From Colias croceus (lineage: Eukaryota; Arthropoda; Insecta; Lepidoptera; Pieridae): 64,000 nt of DNA. Shown here piece after piece: positions 38,401-51,600 of this stretch; the first letter of the stretch is position 1; each line of letters opens with the position of its first letter. The notes beneath the pieces were generated by a model that searched no databases, was not told the DNA's origin, and saw only the letters and a program-made list of their open reading frames with translations. The translations under genes were made by a program, and so were the position numbers. The stretch is from assembly GCF_905220415.1 (NCBI RefSeq), contig NC_059539.1, positions 3,968,001-4,032,000 of the forward strand, given 5' to 3'.

Positions 38401-40629
38401 TCCAAATGAACGATTGTACGAAGGACTCGCTTTAATGAAGGATTTATATAAAGAACTATGATTAAACTTTGTTACAACTTACAATGGTTAGCAAATTATT
38501 TATTTCAGACAAATTAAAATAAGAGATGCGCCGAACATGTTTTCTAAAATATAAATAATTTGTTAATAATAAAAAACCATGCATATTAGGTTTAAAAAGA
38601 TTCATATTTGGCTACTTGTCGGTTCATCTAACCACCTGTTGTATTTTGGGAGTGTGAGAAAAACTGAATGGTGGGAGACCGGGAGATACCTCCACCCTCT
38701 AGAGCTACGCCAATTAAAACATGACTGTTAGCTTTTGTCATGTAGCTGGGTACATTAGAGCCATCGTTAGTTTGTCATACGAATAAGTCGTAATTGCATG
38801 GCCAATCTGAAATAAAAATATTATAAAATAACTTTGTACAGCTGTCGCGATTAAATTATTATGGTTAGGTACTGAAACAGAAAAATATTTTATTACGAAC
38901 ACAAGAATACTCAGTTTGATATTTATGATTATTATAACAAAATAATTTAGGCCAATAAAAGAGACATAAAACCGTTTTGTCCCGTTGCATTAAAGTTAAA
39001 ATATTGGAGAGTACGTTTGCTGGTTTTGCACCTTGCCTAATTGCCTTTTACTGGTCAGTGTTTTTATAATTTATCTACTTAATATAATAACACAAGCTGG
39101 AAGCCTTTATCATTGAGTTTTTTTTTAATGGAAATTTACCTCGAAATTTAAATGAAATGCATTTTATGTATATTATTAAGGGCAATATAAAACAACAAAG
39201 CTCTAATTATTCATGTAATATAATTTAAGTCTTTTTTACAATCATTAAAGTTACAGAAGAGGTACCTCGTACCTACCAACATTTTCCAATTGCCTGCACG
39301 TTACCTCTTTTTTATGCATTAATTTTATTATTTGTGCGCCATTTTTTAAAAGTGTTGTTCTTTTAGATATTATTTTTTATCGACTCTACTTGACATCGAA
39401 TTAGGTATAACGTATTGTAATAGTATGGTACGAGTATATAAATAAATAAAAATAAAAATCGTTTATTTGGAAACAATACCTACATAAAAAAAAAAACAAA
39501 TTAGACACGACGATCGCCTCAACTAGGAACATTCCTGTGCTAGAGACGATCGACGCCTTCCTCTCCAGACTTAATTTTTTTTCCATATAGGTATTATATC
39601 GTGTGTAGATTTTCAATTATAATCTCTTGAACGTCATACTAGTAGGTACCAATATAGTTACTCTTACAAAGTTACTATTCTGATTTCTAATGCGTATTTT
39701 TACGAAAAAAACTTAATAATATATAGTTATGAGGAGACAAAAAAAAACAATTTTAGATCATCTTATACGACTGTTGTACGTTTTGTGATCATAATATTAT
39801 TATGTCGTTTTTCATCATACATACATAAAGCTATTAATCTTGAAAAGACTACAAAACCAAATTGCAACCACATCTTGTGTCCAACGTTAGCGCCGCAAGC
39901 AAATCCTGTCCACATGTACATTTATACAAACCACAGAATAAATAATAGTGGGTACTACGTAACAATACTAGGTCATTTCTGTTTTTATTTCTGTATCTTC
40001 TCATTACTGGGACAGGTGGTTCAAAGCCTGCGGCATAACCGCCTTCTGGCGGTTAAAACATATGCACCAAGGTCTGTGTATCTTATAAAAAAATCGAAAC
40101 TATTTAATAGTATGTAAATTTGTTGAGTATAAAACCATGTATTACTAATTCATTGACAGTTCAGATTGATTAAGCTATAAAGTGAAAGATACATTAATTT
40201 AAGTTTACACGGTAATCATTTTAAATTTTGGTCGTAAATTTTCCAACTGACCAACTTTTACTTGAGTTATTTCAATAATATTTTACTCATGTAGGTAATG
40301 GACATCGACATTGGTTGAATAAAATTAAAGGGAAGTGCAATAACTGTATGACAAGGAAAGTAAATAAAATAAAATAGATCTTTGATAATAATCGTTACGT
40401 TTTTATTCTTCTTTATCGTATTTTTTTATGTGTGTATTAAAAAAATAAATAAAACAAAAATTCACTCAGATTAAATGTGTAGATAGATTTAATGGCATGG
40501 AATAATGTATAGATCACTCATTATCTGAGTAATTTGCAATGCCGTGTATGTCAGCAAAGCCATACATTTCAAACCCAACCCATAGATTACAGGCTTGGAA
40601 AATTAAGATACACAAATTAAAATAAAACA
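38401..40629. other. AT-rich non-coding DNA
   Basis: No gene supported. A small inverted repeat ACCGCCTTCTGGCGGT lies near 40038-40053. The 110-codon plus-strand frame at 39785-40117 has no recognisable domain. Confidence 0.5.
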
Positions 40630-40857
40630 TATAACGTGAAATAGTGAACTCCCGTGTCTCCAAGTGGGGCAAGGGGCAGATGCATTATCCATATTATATC
40701 TGTTTCACTGATCGATTTTCTTTAGGGAAAAGTAGGTGATCACTGATCAGGCTTCTGTTTCCTGTTAGACCGAGACATTTTTTTTCTTCGTTTCCACCGG
40801 GAATCCAACCCAGGACCCACGCGTGAACCACTGTACCTAGGAGGCGGTCAATATAAC
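40630..40857 (-). mobile_element. tRNA-derived SINE
   Basis: On the minus strand it begins with a tRNA-like head: AGGTACAGTGGTTCACGCG carries an A-box-like region and GGTTGGATTCC is a good B-box. A unique body follows, and the tail contains GATAATGCATCTGCCCCTTG and GGAGACACGGGAG, a tail type I recall from lepidopteran SINEs. Pol III promoter boxes are present but the tRNA fold is not intact. The exact ends are approximate, as no target duplication could be fixed. Confidence 0.7.
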
Positions 40858-43139
40858 GTAAAAGCTCAGTATTGATAGTGCAGCGAGTAAAAAATGCCGT
40901 CACAGATAATGAGAACAATTTTTTTTTAAATAGGTATAGATTTGTTGATAATTCTAAATTTAATACACATTATTTTGCAACTGTTTTCTATTCGTAGGCA
41001 GACTATTTTAAAGGGTACAAAAATGATTTTGTTGGATATATTCATAGGTACCTACTACCTACGAAGTAATTATTATAAAATTAAAAATTAGTTCCTAAAA
41101 ATTGAGTTGCTGAAATTATTGCGAGTCACATAGCTACTGGCCGGATGCAAAAAATGAAAACAAACTCTCTCTGAAGCCACACATATAGGTACTTACGTAC
41201 AACGAGGACATTTACTATATACACGTGGAGGACTACGAGTATGAGAATAAAATTGTTGACAATAGAGCATTAAGCGTAAAAAAAAGAAACAAAAGTATAA
41301 TGTGTTCAGTCATTGTTTAGTTACATAAAAAATAAAAAAGTTAACTCGTGTCAAACACTTGACACCACGATTACGACACTCGGTGAAGATTTATTTATTT
41401 TACCATGTTCTTAAGTTTCATGGTAATAAATTTTGATATGAATATGAATTCGTGTAGACTGTAGAGCACAATATTTTAAGGAACCTTTTTTTTGTTTTGT
41501 CACATTTGTTAGCTAGTAAAAGTAAGTAAGTACCTACTACCTATGTTTATAGGTACCATAATAAAAACCACTAAAAACGTGGACTAATAAAAATTCTAAC
41601 CAATTATTTTCTATATTAATTAATGAACGACCTACTTTCATTGCACTACTCTGAAACATCATTCGTTCTACATTGCAAAAACGAGCATCGATTTGTATTC
41701 ACACATAACGAAGTTTATACACCGTAATCCTAGCTCACCCAATCTAAAACACGGTCAATATTTCATCTCAAAGTCCGCTCAAACGTTCGTACTGCGGTCG
41801 GGCCTCACGCGTTCCACTCCTACAATTACGCGCTTGTGTCATATTTACAGCCCAGGTAATTGCCATTCAATTACGAAGAGAGCCTGCTGGGCGTGCGAGC
41901 GGGACGTCCGAGCCCGATCCGTGTCGCCCTCTCGCTCGCCCGCGTCGTGCAGCCGGCTAGCTATCAATCATCGAACACCCCCCGCTGGGCTATAGGGATG
42001 GGAATTCACAAAGAGTATCTCGGAACAATGCTCGATAAGTGGGCAAACGACACGGTAAATTGATTTGAAAGTGTATCGATTTTGGATGTTATTTAACTAG
42101 ATTAATTTGGCTTGTCCTTTTTTGTTGTTGTGACACCGTGGAAATTAAACGTTATAATTGGAAATGAGGCGAATATTGGGGTAATTTATTTTGAGTTTAT
42201 GGACAATACCTGACTTTTTTATTTTTGTTTTGTTGAAAATTTAATTACAATACAATTAGAATCCCATGCATGATGTACATATAAACCACCTTAATGAATA
42301 TGGAAACGAATTTAAATATTGTAATGCTGATACTACACTCACTTGCTGTATTCTTATATTTATTTCTTAATTAAATTTAAATTAACCGCTTGTAACATTG
42401 GAATGAAACTAATTATTTCCTATAGAGTATTTTTCAACATCGTTACAACTTTATTATTAAAGTAGTTTCACGTTTTCTATAACTTTTTAACGTTGCAACT
42501 TGAGGTTAGTTTTATAGAGAAAAAGGAAAGTTGGACAAATAACATCGATAACGGTGTACATCCCTAGCCCTTGGTTCCAAGTGCCACAGGTATGCAATCT
42601 TTTGCTTTTATGCCTTCACCCTATTGCACTTTAATTTGATATTCGCTCCAATCTTTTAAACCGAGTATAATTCGATTCAAACATAAATAATGTGATTTCA
42701 TTTTTTTGCAAACAAAAATTAGATTTGATGAATTTGGAAAAGTTTTTTAAGCTAGTCTACAAAAAAGGTAAATTCTGCAACGATTAGGTACATTATATGA
42801 TAGGTACATAATTCGGATAATATAGCTGTACGTATTTATAATGTTATAACATTTTTATACGGTCTACGAAAGACAATTTCTACAAAAACAAAAAGAAGAC
42901 ATAAATTATAATTCGTTTTATAATGACTCTATTTAGACTAAATATCTAGCTAGCCTTGCACTTTTTGCTGTATTATAATTATATTAATAGAGTTTAATTA
43001 CTATAAAAACATAGAAAAAATACAAACCATAAAATATTAAGTTATTAAAACAGCAAAAAAGAAATTAAGTTTGTAAGTATAATAATCAGTTTAATTAATA
43101 TAACTAATTAAAAATAATTTCAATGTGTACAGATTCGTT
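40858..43139. promoter_or_regulatory. Non-coding DNA with a CpG-rich block at 41740-42060
   Basis: Most of the stretch is AT-rich. The block at 41740-42060 is CpG-rich (GCGAGCGGGACGTCCGAGCC, CTCTCGCTCGCCCGCGTCG) and contains CCCAG|GTAATT near 41854, a donor-like site on the plus strand. Overlapping plus frames at 41693-41995 and 41860-42063 have no domain. It could be a promoter or enhancer; no exon can be fixed. Confidence 0.25.
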
Positions 43140-43300
43140 CATTATTAGGCAACGTTCATGTAACAAGGCGAACCCGTTGATTAATTAGCGAGGCTAATTA
43201 GCAGGCACAAGTCAAGTCATTAGTAAACGTAATTGAAACAAGCAAGACTCGGACTTTTCCGAGAAAAACCTCCGATTAATTTACCTACAGCGACTAGTTA
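43140..43300. promoter_or_regulatory. Candidate enhancer with clustered TAATTA sites
   Basis: Within 70 bp there are TTGATTAATTAGCG and GGCTAATTAGCAG, followed by CGTAATTGAAAC. The two TAATTAGC sites in near-identical context suggest paired or LIM-type homeodomain binding. Enhancer function is inferred. Confidence 0.3.
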
Positions 43301-44718
43301 ACCTCATCTCGCAATTTGAATATTAAACCTTTTCATATTTATTTTTTCAGTTCGCTTGACTCTAAATGTAATTTGAATTTTTGTAAATTTAACTAATTAC
43401 GACGTAAATTAATAAACGAAATATTATTTGTGCCGTCATTCTTCAGACGCCCGTCTGCTACACGTGAATATAGCTTAATTAATGTGATACAGATACGTAA
43501 GAAATCTTTATAAAACCGTAGTACGTACATCTATTTCACTAATTGGCTTCGTCACAACTCACACCAGTCAACAGTATCCGATTGCAATGCTTTGATAACT
43601 CAGTTCTGATAATGTTTGTCAGAACTCAGAGATACGGTTTCGGTAAACCGTGGTTAGTATTCCTAGAACACCATAGTATTTGTATGGACAATGGACGACA
43701 CAGTTGTTAAGCTTCAAAGTTGTAAATTATGAGGTCATTGAAGGCTTATACGGCAATTAGACGGCTTTGATAGTGTTTACTTTCAATTGTTTCGTTCAAA
43801 AACCCATAGCTTGTTCAAAGAACAATAGCTCTACGTCTTTGTTATCTGTGGCGTTCCTATCTACGAAATGATAGATCGCTTTCACTTCACAGCGATAGTG
43901 TGTCAGCACAAAATTCATTACAACCAACATTAACTTATCCAATTAAGTGCATTACGCTTATCTAAGCCCTCTCATTATGGTAAGTAATGGTGTTGTAAGT
44001 GGTACGAATGGATGCTTCATTATTTAACGTCATAGATCGGGCCCTACGACAATCGGTTACTCGGGGATTAGGGCTGCTACAAATAATTACAGATTATAGA
44101 TACTATGCTCATTCTAAACGAATCAGATGGCGTACGGATTGGATAAATAGCATGATCAAAATATATAGATAAACGTGTGTTTCTTTTTTTAATTGCTCAG
44201 TATCAACAACACATTTGTTTTGTCTGCACAATCGATACGTCTACGCGACGTTGTGAGGATTGGAATAACTATTTAGTAGAAGTTGGAAGTTATTTCAAAT
44301 AAAGATATAAATATATTGGTTTATTTTAAAAATGGATAGCCGGTATTCGAACTTACGGAGTCGGGATACATGGCTAGAGTAAAATATAAAAATATTTCGT
44401 ATGAAATACATAAAACGAGTATGCTTCAGTAACCCTAAACAAGGTGAACAAACTATGCACACAATTGTGAACCTTATGTCTTAAAAACAATAAAATTACT
44501 TTTTTAAAACCAAGCACTTAACCGTCGACACTTGTAGCGGAGAAAGCTTGGTTGATATTTCAATCGACAATTCATAAAGTGTACAATGCAAATAGAGTAT
44601 TTCAATAATGTCGTTAATTATTATTTAAAAGATAGCGAAGGTGGGAAAATGTATTTTTTGCTGCACTGGTTAGAAATAACTATTGTATGACATATTTTTC
44701 TTTAGCAAGCCATGTTTA
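43301..44718. other. AT-rich non-coding DNA
   Basis: No gene. A hairpin ACGGTTTCGGTAAACCGT lies near 43635-43652, and a B-box-like GTTCGAATACC (minus strand) near 44342-44352 has no intact tRNA around it. Confidence 0.5.
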
Positions 44719-44926
44719 TCTCTTAATATATATAAATCTCGTGTCACAATGTTTGTCCTCAATGGACTCCTAAATCACTTAACCGAATATAATAAAATTC
44801 ACACACCATGTGCAGTTTGATCCAACTTGAGAGATAGGATAGGTTTTATCCCAGAAATCCCACGGGAAAGGGAACTATGCGGGGTTTTCTATGAAAACGC
44901 GGGCGAAGCCGCGGACGGAAAGCTAG
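44719..44926 (+). mobile_element. Non-autonomous Helitron, complete ends
   Basis: Starts TCTCTTAATATATATAAATC and ends GGACGGAAAGCTAG, flanked by A (44718) and T (44927). A subterminal hairpin CGCGG-GCGAAG-CCGCG sits nine bases before CTAG, as expected for a Helitron 3' end. Its 208 bp are non-coding. The 3' half resembles the element at 26543 while the 5' half differs. Confidence 0.85.
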
Positions 44927-45684
44927 TAGTTTATATTATATTTTAATACAGAATTCACGGTCTACGATATTTGTATGGTATTAAATTATCTGTGGTCTAC
45001 GATGTTGCCCGTGTAGTACAGAGTACATTTTACTCACAAGATAAAACTTAAGTAGAATTAAAAATGTAGATATCTATGCTAAATGTATGAGAGAAGAATT
45101 AATACAAATGTTATAATGAAAGAATGAGCACAACAGAAAAACTTATTTAAACCACTACCACTTGTCTTGATATTTAGAAGTTTTATTTCTATTTCTGACT
45201 TACTATTAACATATTTAAATATTTAATAAAAATCACTATAAGTACTTTCTAACTAAAGCTCCGCAAGGCAAGTATCATCTTACTCCAAGTCAATATTCAA
45301 GAACATAACAACTCAAAACATAAAAACAACGCATTCAACTTTAATCAGATAAAACCAGATTGGACAGAAGTTGTTTTTAAATCAATTTGCAATATATTCA
45401 AAGGATCGGGTTACACTGTATAAATGCAATAAGTAAATATCATTTTTATAAACCACTATATTTTATTATCCAACATTGATCGTTCAACCTTTAGAAACGT
45501 AGAGGCACGTAAAAGCTCTATTTTTACCTTGAATTTTATTGACCAAGACGTTTTATTTTTTAGAAATAATACATTTCAATAATGCAAACTTATTAATAAC
45601 CAACGACACTTAAAAAATAAACCTAAGTAATTGAATAATAACTTAACTTTGAATTGAGAATTTTTGATCTTGGAAATTAACAAA
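44927..45684. other. AT-rich non-coding DNA between two Helitrons
   Basis: Nothing recognised. Confidence 0.5.
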
Positions 45685-46143
45685 TCTATACATAATATAA
45701 TAAATCTGTAGAAGGGTCAATTCTGTACATTGAAAATATTGAAAAAATAAATAGCACTGTTACTGGGTCGATACCAAACCCAAATATGTGTTTAAAAAAT
45801 TTTTTGTCTGTCTGTCTGTCTGTATGTGAAGACATCACGTGAAAACTACCGGTTCGATTTCGATGAAACTTGGTATAATTATACCTTATTATCCTGGGCG
45901 TAAAATAGGGTACTTTTTATCCTGGAAAAATACGTAGAAAAAAAATTCTTAATTTTTCAGTTTTATCCATAGACGTTGTTCTGTATAACCGCGAACACAC
46001 GTTGCGTATTATTATAGGCCTAGCCGTATTTTTGTCCAATAGATATTTATAAGATGTCATTGTCAGAGTTTCTCAAAATGGAGAAATGAACCATCCACGC
46101 GAAGACCGACATCCGCGCGGACGGAGTCGCGGGCGGAAGCTAG
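45685..46143 (+). mobile_element. Non-autonomous Helitron, 459 bp, same family as 59620-60104
   Basis: Begins TCTATACATAATATAATAAA and ends GTCGCGGGCGGAAGCTAG, flanked by A (45684) and T (46144). It contains a short GTCT microsatellite at 45805-45823. The element at 59620-60104 is a closely similar copy in opposite orientation, sharing both termini and the body, which fixes the boundaries independently. There is no coding sequence. Confidence 0.9.
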
Positions 46144-46285
46144 TAATTGAATATAATTTCATTCATATATAAACTATAAAGCTATAATATTTCATCGTTG
46201 ATTCTGCATTTTGAATAATACGTAATTTTAACAAACAACAAGTGCAGTTTTGTTAGAATTTATTCATAATATAGCTTTAATTTTT

Positions 46286-46517
46286 AACCGACTTCAAAAA
46301 AAAGGAGGAGGTTATCAATTCGGCCGGTATGTTTTTTTTTATGTATGTACACCGAGTATGTTTCTGAACCGATTTACGTGATTCTTTTTTTGTTCGATGC
46401 GAGATGGTGTCGAATTGGTCCTATAAAAATTTTATTCGGATGGGCCCAGTAGTTTTTATTTTATGAGCATTTTTGTCTGTATTTGTAAATGTTGCAAGTG
46501 CAAGTTTGAAGTCGGTT
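46286..46517. mobile_element. Short element with AACCGACTTCAAA inverted ends
   Basis: AACCGACTTCAAA at 46286-46298 and its exact reverse complement TTTGAAGTCGGTT at 46505-46517 bound a 232-bp non-coding sequence with GGAGGAGGTTATCAATTCG near the left end. I recall this terminus and inner motif as a very common interspersed repeat in Lepidoptera and some other insects. It lies only 142 bp after the Helitron. Confidence 0.75.
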
Positions 46518-48239
46518 GTTTTTAACGCAGTTATCACTTGTAATTATTAAAATACATAGTTCTGAATATTCTTATCTACGAATTAAATAAAGAAATTAAA
46601 ATCAAATATCCTTATCTTATTTTAGAAATAAAATCAAACATCTCATTTACCCCACGGACTTATAATGATCATTAATATTAAATTATTCATGCACCGAGCA
46701 ATGTCAAAACAGGACATGACTTCGTAATTAACGTGTATTCATTAAGCAAGATATATAATTTTATTACATTTTATACTTAATTAACATTATTCTCTTTAAG
46801 TTACGTGACTGGAACAATGTTAATATTTTAAACGCATGTCAAATTGTATTGAAAATGCAAAGATGTGCCTTTTATGCATACAATATTTACAATGAATAAT
46901 ATTAGTCTGCACAGTTATGCATGCTTGTACAAGACATGGTCATTTACTCATTTGCATAAATGTTTAACCAAGAAGTACTCGGACCCATACATTATAATAA
47001 ATTTCATTATTTAGGTGTTATGTAACCCTGTGTTTATTGTTTTAATCAGTATGTTTGAGATACACTGGAAAAAAATTATATAATTCTTTTTATCGGGACA
47101 ATTTGTCGATAGTTCGATTTACGTCATTTATTAATTGCATAAGAAGAAATAAGCATTCCTATTCACTTAGTTATCTTAAATTAATTCTGTATTAAAAAGT
47201 CGCAAGGTCGCATAAATGAACCGTGGGAATAAAATAAATACAACGTATTTTAGAATCTTTATCTAACTCGGATCAGACGGCTGGAAATCGAACCAAACTA
47301 AAATTACCTCCGTACGTCCATGTTAATTACGTATAGTACGCAAAAAAATTACACAAGTCGAGGTCATTGAAATGTAATGGCGAATATTCAAAACACCATA
47401 AAATTTAAAATGTAATATTAACAAAAACATAATGAAATAAATTGAGAACGTCGCGGATGCGGCCCACGGCTCGAAAATGAATCTAATTACGTATTTGCAT
47501 ATTAAATGATATTTACCTATCAGGAAATATTTCAAGCGAGTCCAACGCTCGGTCTCAGTAATTAAACTTAAGCTTTTACTATGGTAATGGTATTCAATTA
47601 AAGGGAAATTGCGCGTAGTTACTTGTTGATACTAACTTACGATTGGTTTCTTCCGTTGAAGTAGTGAGTAGTTAGGTTGCGCGTCTCGCGTGAAATTTTT
47701 GCATACGTTAGTAAGTCGTTTTTATTTATAGTATTTAATTGTTTGTTGAGTGTTGCCATGGTCATTTACACATTTGACTTATTATCTCATCTCTCATTAC
47801 CTATTCATTAAAAGTTTTTACAATGTTAGATAAACAAAAGTTCCACAAGAAAATCGATGTGATTATAAAGATGGAATCGTAAATAAATAAAAAATTTCTG
47901 AGACCATTCGTCAGCGTTTTCACGGTCATAAAACTATAACAATTTTGTTATAATAAACTACGTTAGCTGCGGTATGATGCTTAATTATTATTATCTTGAT
48001 AATTTTCGTTTCAATTATGTTAGTTATTCACATTAAATTAAACGATCCGTAAGTACACATTTATATTGAAATAAAGTATGAAGTTTATATAAGCGTATAT
48101 CTCAAATTTTTATTTTCCTTCCCAAATACAGCTGTTCCTCCTTAGTTTCTTAACAAACATCCAAGTCCCATTTACAATATCAAATAAGATCACAAGAACT
48201 ATATTCGCATATCGATCAATACGCACCCCAATCAGCTCC
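46518..48239. other. AT-rich non-coding DNA
   Basis: No gene. The minus-strand 70-codon frame at 47323-47535 has no recognisable domain. Confidence 0.5.
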
Positions 48240-48580
48240 ATCAAAACTCGGGCTCATTACTCAAAATCAATTAGCGTTATTAGTGCGGCGCGTCTTCGTT
48301 AGCCCGTGATGGAGGGTAATTTATTGGCATCTCTTAATTAGGGATAAGTCTAATTGGAGGCTTAGTCGTAACGAGGCACTCGAAATCTGACGTTCCGGCA
48401 AATAAATTGGTCGGCCGTAGCGGCCCTAGCACGCACTCAAACCGTTCTATTGCCATGATATTTTGACGCGCCAACTCTTGGTGTGCGGAGAAAGCGTTTG
48501 GTAATTGGTTATTACTCCGTTGTTGTTAATTAGCGGCTTTTAATTGCGTTTACCTGTCTTGGATCTTAATGAGGATGAAG
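48240..48580. promoter_or_regulatory. Candidate enhancer, GC-raised with many ATTA cores
   Basis: A 340-bp block mixing GC/CpG-rich sequence (GTGCGGCGCGTCTTCG, GGCCGTAGCGGCCC) with repeated homeodomain cores: CAATTAGCG, CTTAATTAGGG, CTAATTGGAG, GTTAATTAGCGGC, TTTTAATTGCG. Non-coding in all frames. It is the clearest enhancer-like texture in the right half of the window. Function is inferred. Confidence 0.35.
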
Positions 48581-51119
48581 TGTTTATTTAGATATGATGG
48601 TGCATTAGATACTTTGTCGATGCATTAGTTATGTTTGCGTAAGATCTTCTTTTCTGCAAGAGACAAATCACAAACTATTATTTTTCTCGTCTATCAGGTG
48701 TTTAAAAAGTAAGCAGGAGGAAATGACAAGAATTAAATAATCTGATAACTTTATGGAGATTGATAATCGAGTTGTTTTCCCTGGTTCTAGGTCTATCTCC
48801 CCCACATTTTGTGAAAGCAAGAGAGTAGGTTTTTTACGGGATGAATCTGTTTTAGAAATGTGATCTATAAGCTGATATTTTTTGAAAGAAAGAAAGAGAA
48901 AGAGAGCGAAGCATTTTTGTTACAGATATAAAAATCATATCAAGTATCTACAATTTTCTTCACATTACCCAAACTACATTACTTCTCATTGCCCAGACCA
49001 GCTTGGCAAAAGCTAGTTTTACCTTTGCAAAAAAGAACAACGTACACTGACTTCAAGTTCAAACCACAGATGATTACAGAAACGACCATTGATTTAAGGA
49101 TGGTTGTAAAGTGCATTTGTGGCTAACTTCATTGCTGAACGATCCGGTCGGTTCCCAAAGCAATATGAAGAAAAAACACAAATAAAAGAGTAAAGAGACA
49201 ACGGCAACATCAAGGGTATGGATGTAAGCTGATATTTTGTGATGCGCCTCGTCCTGGTATCGTCGATGGCCCGAAAATATGATCTGTATATGAAATATCA
49301 TATATGCTATATTATTTATAGTGATGAATACTCGAAAGTACCTATATGATGAAGATGAAAGCTTCTGGCTCTTTTCTTATAATATATCGGTTTACGCATA
49401 CTATTAAAACTTTGGCATAGTTTTAATTTAAAACTTTTAAACTAGGAAATAAAAGAATGGGCTTCTTTGAAAACAGAATACGCAGACTCATGTTTTTTAG
49501 AATAACTTAAAAGTTGCTGTTGATAGAAAAATAAAGTTAAAATCGAATGAAACCAAACGAGCTTTTTATCTTTATTTTCATTTTGGCTGAAACTTATTTA
49601 CTCCCTACCACTTTTCCCCCTTGGTTTTAATTCTTATGTGACCTTATTTTGAAGTTTTAAGATTATAGAAATTTTCGTAATCTAAATCTTAACAAGACCT
49701 ATTGTATAAAGTTAAACAATACAATAAATTAACACCAATGCTATTTTATAACACAACAAGAAAAAAAAATCACATTTTCGTAAATTTTCCATAAACTTAC
49801 TGTTGTTCACAGAAATGATTAAATACCAAACAATGATCAATAACCGCAAAAACGAATCTGTTAAATACAATACAATATCTATGTACGATACGATTCGAAA
49901 GTGCTACTAAAAGTAGTCTAATTGAATAAATAAATGTTTGAGTTTGAGTTTATGTAAATAATTATAATAAACGACAACGATTCGAGCATTAAAAGCCCGC
50001 GTTAAATGGAAAATTTCCCAATAAAAGTTAGCGAAGATTCCACGCATTATCCCCTCAGAACTTCGTCTCAGACTAATGCCCACAATGCTATAATGCATTT
50101 AATTTAATAATAACGTAATGAAACGTCTCGTTCTTAGCGCGAGGGGCGTGGGGGGACGGGGGGGAAGGAACCGGTCTCCTGAGGTCATCGCCTGCGAGCC
50201 TTCCGCGAGTTGCCAGCATAGACCTCATTGAGTTGCCCATTTATGTAATTATTCAAACGAGTGTGATCTGGGACAGTTCAGCACACTGTGCCTTTTTTAG
50301 ACATCAGTTAAGCCGTGGCCTAGCGGATTGTTCACATTAACCTATTATGGGATAGCAGAGGCAACTTTTGTTTTTATTTCTGTAATATTATTAGGATTGT
50401 TTATAATTTTATATTTGGATTTATGTATCATTAAACAGAAATTAACGAATATTATGTTCAACTTTCAAGAAACTTGGCGAACTTTGACAAATATATGTAC
50501 CTATATTAATGTACGCTATCATTCTTTAAAACCGTATGTATAAACAAGGCAATATATAATTATAAAGGCGGTGAGTACACTTATTATTCATTCTACTTAT
50601 GAATATCCAATTTAAAATTAACTTGGAACGCATTAAGCTCTATTAATAATCGATCCAGTATAAGTAAAAAACGCGCTAGCAACCCGACGACACAAGAGGA
50701 ATCGAGCGAGCCGCCCGCGCATATGTTAATGCTCCATTAAGATTATACTAATTGAAAGCCAATAAATACAACGGCTATGAATATTAATTTTATTTGGCTT
50801 CGCGTGGTTACTTCCAAGGTTCGGCCGGACCAGTTAAATCGCGTGCGATAAATTGCCGAAGCCCATTTATATTATAAACAATTTTTACAACAAATATTTG
50901 TTATTTGCAACCGAGTGCTTTCGACCGTTATTTTGAAATTAACTTTGGTAACATTTAAGTTTATAAAAAGACTGAACTTTTTGTGTTCGCACTTTATCTT
51001 AATCAAACGCGTCGCGCTCGTGTTAATTTATTAATAAGTTCGCGTAATTTATAGTTGACCGGATAATATTTATAGCGAGTAATCGCTAATTGTAATTTCA
51101 CTGCTATAAATCGTCCGCA
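48581..51119. other. Mostly AT-rich non-coding DNA with a GC patch at 50130-50240
   Basis: No gene supported. The GC patch at 50140-50215 includes GGGGCGTGGGGGGACGGGGG. A GCCGTGGCCTAGCGG string at 50312-50326 looks like a tRNA-type A-box but has no partner B-box. The 71-codon frame at 50328-50543 is hydrophobic and low-complexity, and I do not call it. Confidence 0.45.
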
Positions 51120-51600
51120 AAGGTCAATAGAGTGTGTTGCGCTTTATCTGAGATGTGTATGACGTCTCGATTCCCGTCAATCTCGCCCGCCGTCGATTAC
51201 GCAGGACAAATCAATTACCGCTCGCATTCCGCCGGCAGCCGACCGACGAATTCTCTGTCACGATCCTATCGCCCAACGACCACCTCTCGTCCAATATGCC
51301 ACGTCGTCAAGCAACGGAATTCGGGACATTGCGCGGCTAACTAGCCGATCGAAATCCTAGATTGGCAGCTCCAGATCGATGGAAGACGCACTTCAATCTG
51401 CTCGCTGGGCATTCCTCGCATTCATCGAACGTACACGCTGGATAGCGTACAGTTACCTGGGCTTCGTCAGATTTGACCACGTCAAGAATTCCGTGTTCGA
51501 ATCCTGGCCCGGAATGTTATCAGTGCGTCGTATCGGCACTCGCCGTCGGACATGTCAGGCAACATTTGTAAACCGCTATTTATATTGAACGCATTCATTA
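51120..51600. promoter_or_regulatory. CpG-rich block with promoter-like signals on the minus strand
   Basis: About 480 bp of CpG-rich sequence, open over 60-70 codons in several frames (51132-51344, 51155-51340, 51379-51588), with no domain in any translation. Read on the minus strand, TATAAATAGCGG lies near 51584 and GCCCAG|GTAACTG near 51461 resembles a donor about 120 bp downstream. This could be a short first exon of an unseen minus-strand transcript, including another start for the LMO4-like gene, or simply a conserved element. Confidence 0.3.

Noticed and set aside
44335..44380. tRNA-like B-box GTTCGAATACC on the minus strand
   Set aside because: No A-box at a suitable distance and no cloverleaf.
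50312..50326. tRNA-type A-box GTGGCCTAGCGG
   Set aside because: No B-box follows at the expected spacing, so neither a tRNA nor a SINE can be supported.
51490..51525. Possible tRNA 3' half (GTTCGAATCC, CCCGGAA)
   Set aside because: No matching 5' acceptor or A-box within 90 bases upstream, and the T-arm stem has a mismatch.
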